The notes below the pieces were generated by a model. The model searched no databases and was not told the origin of the DNA. It worked only from the letters and a program-made list of their open reading frames with translations. From NCBI GenBank assembly GCA_022495995.1, contig JAFEMH010000750.1, positions 568,001-632,000 of the forward strand: a stretch of DNA of 64,000 bases. The letters are read 5' to 3'. The translations under genes and the position numbers were made by a program. This document shows, piece after piece, positions 44,312 through 56,050 of the stretch (position 1 is the stretch's first letter; each line of letters starts with the position of its first letter). This DNA comes from Adenophora triphylla var. japonica. Lineage: Eukaryota; Streptophyta; Magnoliopsida; Asterales; Campanulaceae.

Positions 44312-45719
44312 GGAGTGATAGGAACTAAGTGGGTAATTAGGAATAAGATGGATGAAAATGGAAGCATCACTAGGAATAAAGAAAGGTTGGTTGCACAAGG
44401 ATATAGGCAAGAAGAAGGAATTGATTATGACGAAACCTTTGCTCCAGTTGCAAGATTGGAAGCTATCAGAATCTTCTTAGCCTACGCCTCTTTCAAGCAT
44501 TTCAAGTTATATCAAATGGACGTAAAGAGTGCATTCCTCAACGGCGAACTGCAAGAGACCGTGTATGTTGCCCAACCGCCTGGATTTGAAGACTCCAAAT
44601 TTCCCAATCATGTCTACAAACTCCAGAAAGCTTTGTATGGACTTAAGCAAGCTCCAAGGGCATGGTATGAGACTCTCTCTAAATTTTTACTAGAAAAAGG
44701 ATTCAAACGTGGTAAAATCGATACAACTCTTTTTATTGCCAAATATAATGAGCATACTTTACTTGTTCAAATTTATGTTGATGATATTATTTTTGGTTCT
44801 ACTAATGAGTTGCTTTGTAAGCGTTTCGAGAAGCTAATGAAAAGCAAGTTTGAGATGAGCATGATGGGAGAATTAACTTTCTTCCTCGGGCTTCAAATCA
44901 AGCAATGCGAAGAAGGTATTTTCCTCAGCCAAGCCAAGTACACCAAGGAGTTGATAAAGAAGTTTGGATTAGAAAATGCTAAAGCATATGATACTCCTAT
45001 GGCCACCGACAATAAGCTAGATAAGGATCTCAAAGGTAAGAAAGTTGATCAAACTTTATATCGAGGTATGATCGGCTCATTACTTTACTTAACTGCTAGT
45101 AGGCCAGATATCATGTTTAGTGTCTGTGTATGTGCTCGCTATCAAGCAGATCCTAGAGAAGCACATCTTATTGCAGTCAAGCGTATAATCCGCTATTTAT
45201 CTGGAACCACTAACCTTGGACTTTGGTATTCCAAAGATTCGAACTTCGATCTTGTAGGTTATTCAGATGCAGATTATGTAGCTTGCACTATTGACAGGAA
45301 AAGCACTAGTGGTACTTGTCATTTCCTTGGAAATAGACTAGTTGCTTGGGCCAGCAAGAAGCAAGCTTCAGTTTCAGTGTCAACCACAGAGGCTGAGTAT
45401 ATTGCTGCTGGTAGTTGTTCTTTGTCAAATCCTTTGGATGAAGCAGCAGTTGGTGGACTATGGAATTGAAGAAGGAAATTGCCCGATCATGTGCGACAAC
45501 ACTTCAACAATTTCAGTCTCCAACAACCCTGTCATGCATTCCAAGACCAAGCATATTGATATCAAGTATCATTTCCTCAAAGACCATGTGGAGAAGAGGA
45601 ATATCCATTTAGAGTATGTGGGGACAGATAATCAGATTGCTGACATCCTCACCAAGGCTCTTGACTCCAAGAGATTTTCTTTCCTCAGAGGAGAAATGGG
45701 TATGCTTGAACTTAAATAA
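44312..45719 (+). pseudogene. pol: element B Pol: reverse transcriptase and RNase H
   Basis: In frame after the [65 protein letters not shown] and the catalytic [10 protein letters not shown]. Then [15 protein letters not shown] and RNase H ([27 protein letters not shown]). Near 45418 a one-base shift moves the RNase H tail (CPIMCDNTSTISV, HIDIKYHF, QIADILTKALD) to a second frame, which ends at a natural TAA in 45717-45719. Both lesions are simple and recent-looking. Confidence 0.92.
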
Positions 45720-46322
45720 ATCCATTCCTTTTATTGACTAACTTGTGTATTGAGTTTAGGTTGTACTTCTTATTGAGAATCTCAACCTCACCATTGTTGA
45801 ACCGCATTCATTCAAACCGCATAAGTGGTCAACCGCCTCTGCAGCCAACCGCGTATTTTCAAACCGCATGCTGCTTATGACCGCTCTATCTTCAACCACC
45901 TTCAACAATTGGTATCTTCAAAATATGTTTTAATTTTTTCTTAGCTTTAAAGAAGCTATGCGGTTTAAATTTTTTTTTAACCGCACTGCCACGTGGACCC
46001 AAGGTAAGTTCTTTATTTTCATTTTAGTCCACATTTTGACATAAGGGCATTTTTGCAAATGTTTTCCCACGTTATTTCAAAATTTAAATGCATTTAATGC
46101 AAAGGGAACATTAGCATTTAAAGCTCTCTTGTCAGCCGTCATTGGCAAAAGGAAAGAAGATGAAAGGGTGCAACAGAGAAATGATTTCTTTTAAAAACCT
46201 ATCACCAACATTTCAACCTTTCCAACTCTGTCACCCTCTGCACCGTGTCCTTTTTCTACCAACTCATCTTCTCTCTCTCTCTAAAAACTCAAAACTTCAA
46301 ACTTTATTTCATCAAATCTTCA
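45720..46322 (+). other. element B spacer between pol and third ORF
   Basis: A noncoding stretch with six plus-strand AACCGC hexamers in about 210 bases (45795-45990). A CT-rich leader (TCTCTCTCTCTCTAAAAACT) directly precedes the ATG at 46323, as expected for a separate transcript start of the third ORF. Confidence 0.6.
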
Positions 46323-49300
46323 ATGGCTCCCAAGGCACCATTCACTGATATGGTATGTGTCTCTTAAACTTCATCTCTTTTTATTTCTGCAAAACTGTTT
46401 AAGAATCAGCCATTGTTGGACCTTCAAAAGCTTCGAAACCCTTGAAGGAATTTTTGTTCATAACTGCTTTATCTGTTGATCATTTTGAATGATTTAAGTT
46501 GGGTTTTGATCGGATTTACTCTTAGATTCCTTATATGCAATTTATTTTACGATCAATCAATGATTTGAACACTGATTTTGGATTTTAAAGTTTTTGTCAT
46601 TCGAAAACCCATTTGAGTGTTCTTGCTTTTTCATGGTGATTCTGAGCAAAGTATGAATTTTTAATGCTATATTGTTAATCTACTGCTCAATGTGATCATT
46701 TTGACATGTTATTTGTTGATTTTGGTGAACTTTTGTTGAATCTCTGTTCTTAGTGTTCTAAGTGTTCTTCGTGTTCATCATCCCTTCAACATGCCTGTTC
46801 ATATGCCTTGAAAATAATCACATGTTTTGGTTCATTTGATTTTCACACATGTTTTTGTACTTAGAAAATTTTTCAAGTAATTTTTACTGTTGTGATTATC
46901 AACCGCATGCTCTTTGTTTGGAACCGCCTTCATGCAAACCCTTGATTCAAACCGCATGTCCATTCCAAACCGCATTCAAATTAGAACCGCATGCTCTCTA
47001 TGAACCGCATGATGTTTTGAACCGCATGCCTGTCACCTACTTAAGTAAATCTTTTGCAACTGCATGCTTAGTTTGTTTGAGATATTACTTGGTATATAGG
47101 CTGGAAACCATAGTCTTCCCTTATACAACTGCTTGCAGTGTGGGATAACCTTGGATTACAATGCCACGTGCTAGTATAATCTCTTGCATATTTTCTATGT
47201 TCCTTCAGTTGTATTCACAATACACTTGAGGTTTGGAGTTCTTCATATTTCCAACCGCATTATTGCCAACCACATGGATTCCCAAACCGCCTGTGCATTA
47301 TGAATCATTTTATGGATCTAAACTCCTTATTTCATTTTGTAGGAACCTAGATTTTTTATTCCAGGCTATGAAATCAATGAGCCTGAGCTCCAAGGTGATG
47401 CACTTGGCAGAGAGATGATCAGAAGATTGAGTGCCTCTGGAATTCTACCCCTATTCAACAAAAAGCAATCATACATTATTCCATCATTTGTGGATCAGTT
47501 TTATGCCACCGCTGTATTAGGAGATAGAAAATTGTCTGATGGAACCATGATCAAATGCCTGGTTGCTGATGTTGAAGGTTTCAGGATATCTATTGATCAT
47601 TTGGATATTCGAAGCACATTTGGATTCCACGTTTCTGGATGCCCTGTTGAGGTTGATCAAGGAGTTTTAGATGCAACCGCTCAATCTACTGTGAAGCTCA
47701 CCTCTCTGTCTGGTTATTACAAGAAGAGAGCTAGAAGAGAATTTGGAGAACTGATGAGCCACTTGGGCTATTTGGTAGGAATGTCTGTTTGTGGTAAAAC
47801 TGGTAACCACAACAACTTCACTTCTCAGCAATGGACATACTGCTGTGCCATTTACAATGGGATAAAGTTAAATTGGCCCAAGATCCTAATGAAAGAAATG
47901 GCTAGCTCTATTGATACCTACCAATCGAAGATCAAGAATGAGCACATGAGATGGAGACCCTTCTGCAGGCTCCTAACCGCTTTGTTTACAAGCTACAAAC
48001 ATCTGGAGGACCTGAGACTCTCAACTCCAGATCTATCTGTGCCCATGGGTGATGGAGACTACCTTGGAACTAGGGTTTGTCATAACTTCAGGTATTCCTT
48101 TGGTGATGCTGAATACAAGTTCCTCTATGATGCTGATACCCATCATCCAAAAGAATTCTATGTTGAAATGTCTCCTGCAACTGCGGTCACTGCTCTGGGT
48201 AAGGCAATTAAGAAGGCTTCAAGAAGGAAGAATATTGTTCTTGAACCGCAGCCTAAGAAGCCTAGGACCGCACCATCTCAACCGCGTGCTCAAACCGCAG
48301 GTGCTGGTCCAAGTGCTAAAGCAAAGGAGAAGATGGTCTTGAGAGATGAACCTGATGAAGATGAAGAGGAAGAGGATGCTGGAATAGCCCCTCTCATCAA
48401 GAAGGCAACGAAAATCAAGACTGCTACTGCCAATCTGACTGAAGAGGATAAGGCTGCCTTCTATAAAGCAAAGCTTGACAAGTTGGAGAGGAAGGCTGAA
48501 TTAAGGAAGGCTGCAAAAGGAAAATCTTCTACTCCTGAACCGCTTGCCAAATCCCAACTGCAAGTTCAACCACCTGTTCAACTGCAACCCCCTCCTCAAT
48601 CTCAACCGTCTCCACCTCCAACCCAATCTCCAGCTCAAACTCCTCCAACCTCACCTATTCAAACTCAAACCTCTTCCCCAATTCCTGACCAATCGCTTTC
48701 TCCTACCAGATCTCAATCCCCCAAACCTCTCTCTCCCTCTCCCAGAGATGAAACCGCTCAGGGGGAGAATCCCAAGAAGAGGAGATACAAGATGATTGCA
48801 AAGAAGACCACTCCCACCAAAGGACCCAAACGTTTTCTTCAAAGTGTGGCCCAAACTCATACCAAAATCCCTGGTGAGACCTCCTCTTACTTTGATAAAT
48901 CCTCCTCTTCTCAATACCATTCTCAATCATCTTCCCAGTCTGAATTTCAAACCCCTTTAAACTAATCCACCTCAAATCCTCGTGCCTTTACTGAATGGAC
49001 ATCCAAGCCATCAGCAGGCCCAGCTCATTCAACCTCTAGACTTAGAGATCCAACCCCTTCACCACAAAATTCACCCATAAACCAATCATCCCCTCATAAC
49101 TCAAACCGCAACCAAAATTCCCCTTCTAAATCCCCTACACCTTCACCTCAAAAATCCCCTTCTCATTCACCTCCTGAAATCTCTAAAAATACAACCACAC
49201 CAATCCCAACCGCCCCTATCCCAACCACCCCTATCCCAACCGCCCCCATCCCAGCCGCCCCTATATCAACCGCCCCATCTACCTTACCTCCAACTCTACC

Positions 49301-50476
49301 CATTTCAACTCAAACCTCCTCACCTTATACAGTTCCTGCCTCACGTATTTTCCAAACCCTATTTTCCCAAATTCCTCAAACTGCTCCTCCTACATTTTCT
49401 GAACCGCCTCCTGCATTCACCTATATTCCCTCGTCTTCAACCGCTCCTCCACCCTCTATCTACTCCCAAATCCTTTCCACCCTTAACCTTATTCAAAACC
49501 AACTCCTCGTTAACCAAGGCCATATGATCAAACTGACCGCATCCAATGCCTCCCTTGAAGCTTCCAACCGCTCCCTTCAGAAGCATGCTGAATCTCAATC
49601 CCATTTGATTGCCTCTTAAACCCTGCAAATGGCTGATCATAGGAACTCCTTGAAGAGTTTTGCCCAAAGACTTGATGCCATTAAGGGGGAGAAGGACATA
49701 GCAAACATTGTCAAATCCTCAGCTGAATCCTGCTTTGAAGGATTCAAGAAGGATCTAGATGAAGGTATTGTTCAAATTCAATCATTTGGAGATTCTGATC
49801 TAAAAGAATTGATTTCTCAGCTTTCAACCTCCACCAAGACCGCCTTTGATTCTCTTCAGGCTGAAATTCTCAAAGCTATCAACTCTCAACCGCCTACTTC
49901 TCAAGACTTTCAAACCGCCTTGAATGCGGTTGAAGCAAATGTCCTCTTAGAAGTTGATAATATTAAAGCTCAGCTGGAGGTCAAAATGAACTCTCTTGAT
50001 AATGCCTTGATGGCCAAGTTGAATGAGATCAGGGATGAATTCAACGACCGCCTTGAAAATATCAAGTTAGGTTTTCCTCTAAACTGGAAGCCACAGTTAA
50101 TGAGTTGAAATCCTCTATTAAGGTTACAGTTGATCTAGATCCTATGTCTGAGGCCATTTCAACTCAGACCGCAGCAGTTCAGGGGGAGATTCACATCATG
50201 TTCAATTCTTTGAACTCCTCCTTCCATGCCTTAATTGAAGATCTAACTGCTAAGGTATCTGAAAACTCCAAGGCAATTAGTAATGCCAATCTCAAGCTTG
50301 ATTCTCAAGAAAGCATCCTAGAAAGATTGGTGACCGCTCAAGGAAAGACCGCTGATGAGGTGAGAAGAATTAGAAGATCTTTAAAGTCTGAAACCTCTGC
50401 ATCAAATCAAGCCAGGAACCCTGAAGTCAACCAACCGCAGCAGCAGCAACAAGGTCAAGATCTGCACCAACAATGA
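46323..50476 (+). pseudogene. element B third ORF (Sirevirus env-like/accessory), spliced, with stops
   Basis: Exon 1 (46323-46352) encodes MAPKAPFTDM and meets GTATGTG. Exon 2 starts at 47343 after TTTTGTAG, in phase, with EPRFFIPGYEINEPELQGD. The N-terminal 250 residues hold a conserved globular domain (FVDQFYATAVLGDRKLSDG, WTYCCAIYNGIKLNWPKI, MRWRPFCRLLTALF) resembling the putative plant transposon domain. A charged linker and a long Pro/Ser/Gln region to about 49440 follow, then coiled coils (FAQRLDAIKGEKDIANIV, IKAQLEVKMNSLDNALM). In-frame TAA codons lie at 48963 and 49617, with a frameshift near 50090, and the tail ends QQQQQGQDLHQQ. I see no clear signal peptide or transmembrane segment, so env is only a historical label. 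The function is unknown. Confidence 0.75.
46353..47342 (+). other. intron of element B third ORF
   Basis: 990 bases, GTATGTG..TTTTGTAG, T-rich, phase 0. It contains nine AACCGC hexamers between about 46900 and 47290, several extended to AACCGCATGC. Confidence 0.65.
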
Positions 50477-50986
50477 ACCGCTTCTGCTCTGTAATTTTTT
50501 TGGTAAACTTTTTTGTTTGTTGGACCGCACTCTTTGTATTTTTGTCCAACCTCTTTTTGTTTTGCAACCTTTGCATTTTGCTTTTCTACCTTTGTAATTT
50601 GTAACCGCAGTGGTAGTAATGAAAAATGCATCATTGGTTCCAAAACTTTGTTCATATCAAACTGCTTGTTTGAAGAACAATGAAACCTATTTTGGTTTAT
50701 AACCGCATTCAAATATTTTCTAACTTAAAATCATATTTTTTTTGAAATGAAGGTTAAACATTCAGTTTAAACCGCACTTTGAACTTAAACTCATATTTTT
50801 AAGTGCACTGAATGCATTTCTATACTTTCCATATTGTAATTGTTTATCTTTCAGATAGTATAGAAATCTATAGCTTAAGCTTGTGTGTACATTGACTTGG
50901 GACATGAATTACCATGTTAATTCCTATGGACATGTTCTTACCAAGTACAATGTTTGCTTTAGTTATAGTAGGTAATGGCATCAATC
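50477..50986 (+). other. element B 3' untranslated region
   Basis: T-rich, noncoding, with further AACCGC copies, ending at the polypurine tract. No gene. Confidence 0.6.
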
Positions 50987-51000
50987 AAATAGGGGGAGAT
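50987..51000 (+). other. polypurine tract of element B
   Basis: AATAGGGGGAGAT immediately before the 3' LTR; primes plus-strand DNA synthesis in LTR elements. Confidence 0.85.
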
Positions 51001-52495
51001 TGTTGGGTATGCATGTTTTAACTCTCCTATTTTGTATTTGATTTGATTGATACCATAAACCTCCTGTCTATTTTAAGGACTTTAGGACCCTATGTAATGA
51101 AGCTTAGACTTCAATTTTTTAGCTAAGTCCATTTTATAGAATAGGTTAATTTAGGCTTTGAAGACTGGCAAAAGATTCATTGGAATTGAGAGTTGTAGTT
51201 CAGATGTTTCAAACCGCACTTCCAACCGCCTTAGCAAAACCGCTTGTACTTGCTTGGTGGAATCCTTTATTTGAAACTACCCTTGAACCACTTCAGTGCA
51301 ACCGCCCTTTGATGAACCGCACCCTTGCAGTTAAACATCAACCGCACTCTGCAACCTCACTGGAGTTATCAACCGCTCATGTCAAACCGCTTATACTCCA
51401 GAACCGCCCCAATGATTGGAACTTGAAGTGAACCTCTTTAACCATTGGAATCCACGTCAGCAATATCAAATGTCAACCACCATATCTTGTCACGTGACCC
51501 AATGTCAGAGCAGATCTGCAAGGATCTCATAAAGGTGACAGATGTCCTAACCACCTTGATTGCGGTGAGGTCCGATCGGCTTTACTGCATCAACAGTTCC
51601 AAAGGACAAAAGTGGTTGCTGTGGACCAATGGGATTGCATCAAGGACTGTCCTTACAACAGCTGTATCCAACGGCTAGTTTCTTGATGCTTGGGTATAAA
51701 TACCCCTAATCTTCACCATTTGAAGATTGCTTGAAAAATTGAGAAATTGATGTGTTCATAAGAAGTTGAAGCTCTGCCCAGAAATTCTTAGTCCTTTGAA
51801 TCTTCATCTTCATACTTCAAGAAATATTCCCCAGCCCAGAAATCAAGCCTTAACACATTCAAGAATCATTGAGCTCTACATCTCACAGATTTAAAGAGCC
51901 TTGATCTTGTTCTCACCCATACACCTCACTTGTTTAATCACATAGATTATACATTTGAGAAACACTGGTTATAGTCTAGGATTTGTTCTTCATAGAAAAG
52001 ATTTTATTGTACTTTGTAATCTCTCAAATACTCAATATAAAATCTCTCTTAGAAATCCAAGACTAACCATCTTGGTAGTGGACGTAGATCGTTTATCGAT
52101 TGAACCACTCCAAATATTGTGTTCTTACTTTCTGCATTTATATTTTCTTGTGCTTACTGATTATCTACTTTTCTCTCTGTTTGATCTTTATTTAGATTTC
52201 CATTATTGTGAAATTGTGTTTGGAGTTAACATTGTCTAGACTTCACTTTTGCAAACTGCACTTTCAGTAAACCGCACTATCAAACCGCCTTGCAAAACCG
52301 CCTCTCTCAAAACCGCTTTGTAACTTCATTATTCCGCTGTGCATTTTATAACTCTACTTGCAGTTTCTCACACACTGCAAGCGGTTTTGTAAGTATAGAG
52401 GATTACTTTTAAATCGAGGGCGAAAAATTTGTAACAGCTATTCACCCCCCCCTCTAGCTGTATTTTCACCCTTGTTGCCACCTTTGGGACCAACA
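51001..52495 (+). repeat. 3' LTR of element B
   Basis: Nearly identical to the 5' LTR, with about 15-20 differences by eye. TATA box at 51695-51702. Same AACCGC clusters. Confidence 0.95.
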
Positions 52496-52500
52496 GATGT
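52496..52500 (+). repeat. target duplication of element B, right (GATGT)
   Basis: Matches the left copy. The copia A RT frame is continuous across the two sites. Confidence 0.95.
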
Positions 52501-53140
52501 ACTTCAAGATTTCGCAATGCGGCTATCGCAAGTACAATTCTTATGGATGTTATTCTTGTAACCGGAGAATATGTATCAAAGTAATCAAGGCCTTCCTTTT
52601 GCTTGTAACCTTTAATTACAAGTCTTGCCTTATACTTGTCAATTGTTCCATCCGTCTTCATTTTCCATTTAAAAATCCACCTATATCCTAGTGGTTTGCT
52701 TTTCGGAGGAAGATCCACTAATTCCCAAGTGTAATTTTGTAAAATGGAATCAATCTCACTTTTAATGACCACTTTCCACGAAGGTCCTTCCGAAAATCTC
52801 ACGGCCTCTTTATAATTTTGTGGTTCACTTTCAAGCATATAGGTTATAAAATTTGGGCCAAAAGATTTTTCTACCCTACCTCGTTTGCTCCGTCGAGGTT
52901 CTATCTCCGCTTCATCATTTCCATCATTTTCATCATGATGATTTCTTCCTTCTACTTCTTCTTCTTCTATTGAATCATGTCTCCTTTTAGATGAACTTGT
53001 CTCATCTCTTTTGCATGGAAACACATTCTCGAAGAAAGAAGCATTTCTTGACTCCATTATAGTATTCTTGTGTATATCTTGAATTTTCGATTCATACACA
53101 AGAAACCTATAAGCACTACTATTGTTTTCGATTCAGTAGC
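52501..53140 (-). pseudogene. pol: copia A: gag start fused to integrase tail and RT N-terminal part
   Basis: On the minus strand an ATG at 53143 starts MATESKTIV, a normal copia gag start. After a few codons, sequence in another frame reads YRFLVYESKI and RNASFFENVF, the linker at the end of copia integrase. A charged linker follows, then SWKVVIKSEIDSILQNYTWE, YRWIFKWKMKTDGTIDKYKA and DTYSPVTRITSIRIVL of RT, up to LEVH at the element B insertion. So a deletion joined gag codon ~10 to the post-integrase linker. The last codons of the long open frame (below 52501) belong to the LTR of B. Confidence 0.85.
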
Positions 53141-53222
53141 CATCTGAAACGAAACAATCAATTTTAGTTCACTGTTTTAAAAAGTTTTCTTCCAACGAAG
53201 AGAAAGAAATTTGTCTTAAGAT

Positions 53223-54381
53223 TGTTAGAATAACTATTACAAAATAAAATGGAAATACAGAAAACTTTTAAAACAAAATAGATAAAGAAAAGAAGAAAAG
53301 GATTTGTCCTTGAAGTCTGAGTCGTGTGAAATCACACTCTCCTTAAGACAAATTTCGCCCCCTCACCACGTTGTGCTTGAGATTACACGGGACGATTGCC
53401 TTCCAGGATGAAACGGAATGACCGGATGGTTGCTGCACAATAGAACCTTCGACGAACTCAAGTCAGATACTTGGACTATATCACCATGGATGCAATATGC
53501 AGGAGGCCAAAGAAAGAATTGTTCAAGATGCAAATAAAATTGAGAGTAGAGAATTCTGGAAATCTGTGTTTCTTCTTGTTGTGTTCTTGCCTTTGTATAT
53601 AATCCAATGCGATAACTGAAAATTAAAACCATGTTTTAATTTCCTTAATCAATACAATTATTGAAATAAATTGCATAATTAGTAAGCTCATAACAGCCAT
53701 TTGATCAGTTACATAGCTGTTTGATTTGCACACTCATTAATAGCCTTTTGAACAGTTACATAGCTGTGTGAAATCATTTCTGGCGTACAGCTGCTGGAGC
53801 CCAGGCGCCCGCCTCGGACAAAGCCAGGCGCCCGCCTCACCGAGTCTCAATGGGCAGCTCCTCTACTGACCTCCAGGCGGCCGCTTCAGACTGCTTCCGG
53901 CGCCCGCCTCACGAGCAGCCTCTGTTCTGTCTTGGGGTCACGTTTGGAAAAAAATGTAAAAAGTGGGCTCGCGCGGACAGGCAATTTTGGAGCTACATTC
54001 GTGTCCGCAGGACGCGCATGCACATGAGTTCGGTAGCCCGAAGCCCATTTCGGTCCATAATTTGCACCCCCCTGCGCACCTGTGCGCGAGAGAGAGCCTC
54101 TATGCTCCACAATCTTACTCCCTACTAAAGTGTAGAGTATATAAACTAACCCACTTTTCCATCTTTTTCCAATATGGGATAACCACATTTTTCCTTTTTC
54201 AATTCACTCACTTTGAGCCTTCATATCTCATTCATCCCTTAATCATTTTTGACAAATGAATATTCAATCTCTATCTCCTCATGGAGTAGAACACAAATTC
54301 ACAATCAATTTGTCATTTTGAAAAATAACCAATTAAGAAAATAACTTATTATTTCCTTCAAAACACACTTTTTTCCAACAG
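53223..54381 (-). repeat. 5' LTR of copia A
   Basis: Partner of 35552-36712, with the same TG..CA ends. Minus-strand TATATA near 53595. Confidence 0.92.
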
Positions 54382-54386
54382 TAATT

Positions 54387-55340
54387 TCTGGCTTGGAGGT
54401 TGGCACGACGCCCAACCAAAGTGGCACGGCCACGTAAAGCAATGTGAAAAAGTTTGGAGCTACGTAATCTTTGGCATGGCCGTGTTGAAAACAAGACACA
54501 CAACCGTGCCAGGGAGCTTAACGTGAAAAGTCTTTTGCACGACCATGCTTAAGAGTGGGCAGGATCGTGTCATCAGTTTTTGGAGTAAGTTCGGGCAGTT
54601 TTTAGCATATGGTTTTTTGTAAACCTTGTAGGGTTAGAGATAGGAAAGTATGAATACTCTCCTTATCCCTAACATTGTTTATTCGTTCTTTTGCTCATTT
54701 CTCTCGATTAAGGTGCACGTCTGTTGATTGTTCTTGTGATCAAGAATTCGTGCACATAAATGAGATCCGTAATTGATTCTCCATAATAATAATATTCTCT
54801 CTTTCTACCCGTGAACGTAGCCAAGTTGGTGAATAATGTAAATTTTGTTTTAATGTGTGTGATTGTGTTCGTTGATTGTTATTTTCGTTGTCAGTTCAAA
54901 CAAACTGGCATAAGAGATTTCAGATAAAGGAGCGCCTGAGGTATTCCATAGCAGCAGGAGAAAATGGATTTATAATTAGGAATTGACACAATGATTAACA
55001 AGTTTAATGAGAATAATAGTTTTAGTATATGACAGATCAAGAAGAAGGTAATGTTGAGAGTTGAAGGGCATGTTCATGACGAAATCTCTGACCAACATGC
55101 TGTACATGAAACATAAGTTATTACTCCTAATGTTTGAAGGTACACCTATTAAGAACTAACTAGATTGATTTAATTCTTTATTACTTGAATTGTGTAATAT
55201 TAATGCTAAAGTCGATAATGAGGATGCTGCCCTAATTCTTATTGCTCTTTATCTTTATCATATGAGAATTATGTTGATTCATGTATTAATCAACCTTTTA
55301 TATTCCTGCCGTAAGACTCGTTATATTGAAAATACCCCTG
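54387..55340 (+). pseudogene. decayed copia remnant: LTR end, primer site and gag fragment
   Basis: ACTGGCATAAGAGATTTCAG near 54908 looks like a diverged copia primer binding site with the end of an LTR before it. About 80 bases on, KFNENNSFSI, a stop, and QIKKKVMLRVEGHV resemble the start of copia Gag. Then DNEDAALILIALYLYHM matches the later EDxALxLLxSLP block loosely. All heavily mutated. The copia A insertion at 54382 interrupted this older sequence, whose left part should be before 35547. Confidence 0.4.
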
Positions 55341-55837
55341 AAAAAATGGCGTGTGCAATGACATGTTAATTTAACGAAGAGAAACTAACGTCGTTAGTGA
55401 TAGTGATAATGAATGCAAAAAAAAAAGTTGTATGTGTTGTATACAAAATAAATTATCTTGGTGATAATATCCACAAAAGACCAATAGTTGAGTGTTTTTT
55501 TTTTTTGTGCATTTTTTCCATACAAAAATCAAAAGAAATATTAAGAGTATTTTTATACTCTTTCAAACTAGATTCAGTACCAAAAGAGGAGTTGGCTTTA
55601 GTTGGTACATAATTTTCAAATTTAATCGAGCAATTAAAGAAATTAAGTAGATATGAAACTAAACCCACAAAATACTCTGCGTAGAAAATATCGTAGGAAA
55701 GATTCAATTATACTAGTATAGATTCAAACCGACCTGCTTGTTTATTATGAGAGGGGTTAAGTAAAATAAATAAAAAATTGAGAAGCCAAAGGAGGTGTGG
55801 TTGGCATAAACGAGGTCATCAGAGACTTAATTAGAGT
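55341..55837. other. AT-rich sequence, no gene
   Basis: Contains only short ORFs without recognisable content. Confidence 0.4.
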
Positions 55838-56050
55838 CTAATATTATTTTCGGAAAAATGGACCTACTGTCTTTATAATATGTATCAATCACAAACAAAT
55901 TAATAATTTTATCTTCAAAATATGGAAAACGTTTGGGTCCAGGATCCCTCTATTATTGTAGTTATAATTGTTGTTGTTATCGAATACTCCATTTGCATTT
56001 ATTATGACATTTTGCGGTACGTACATGGACATTTATCTCTATTATTAGCA
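55838..56050 (+). repeat. dispersed repeat, copy 2 (empty site of the MITE)
   Basis: Matches 28372-28410 plus 28705-28880 without the 285-base insertion; the single CTGTCTTTA is at 55867-55875. Right of it a SINE-like sequence begins. Confidence 0.85.

Larger units (their letters stand above)
38479..52495 (+). mobile_element. Ty1/copia retrotransposon B, Sirevirus-like, 14.0 kb
   Basis: LTRs of 1498 and 1495 bp with TGTTGG..CCAACA ends and a 5-bp duplication. A primer binding site (TGGTATCAAAGC) and a polypurine tract (AATAGGGGGAGAT) abut the LTRs. It has gag, pol and a large extra ORF downstream of pol. The 14 kb size, long LTRs and third ORF are the known traits of the Sirevirus (SIRE/Maximus) clade. 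Few LTR differences mark a recent insertion, yet pol has one stop and one frameshift and the third ORF has two stops and a frameshift. The hexamer AACCGC is repeated throughout on the + strand. Confidence 0.93.
35552..54381 (-). mobile_element. Ty1/copia retrotransposon A, minus strand, internally deleted and split
   Basis: Two LTRs of about 1.16 kb (35552-36712 and 53223-54381) face the same way and are flanked by GTAAT at 35547-35551 and 54382-54386. Between them on the minus strand are RT and RNase H of copia type, plus the Sirevirus-like element B (38479-52495) inserted in RT. Without B the element is about 4.8 kb. Gag, protease and integrase are missing. The purine tract CCTTCATGTGGGGGAT precedes the 3' LTR on the minus strand. 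No convincing primer binding site was seen next to the 5' LTR. Confidence 0.93.

Noticed and set aside
47415..48965. Envelope glycoprotein with fusion function
   Set aside because: No signal peptide, transmembrane segment or Cys-rich ectodomain seen; the protein is soluble-looking with Pro-rich and coiled-coil parts.
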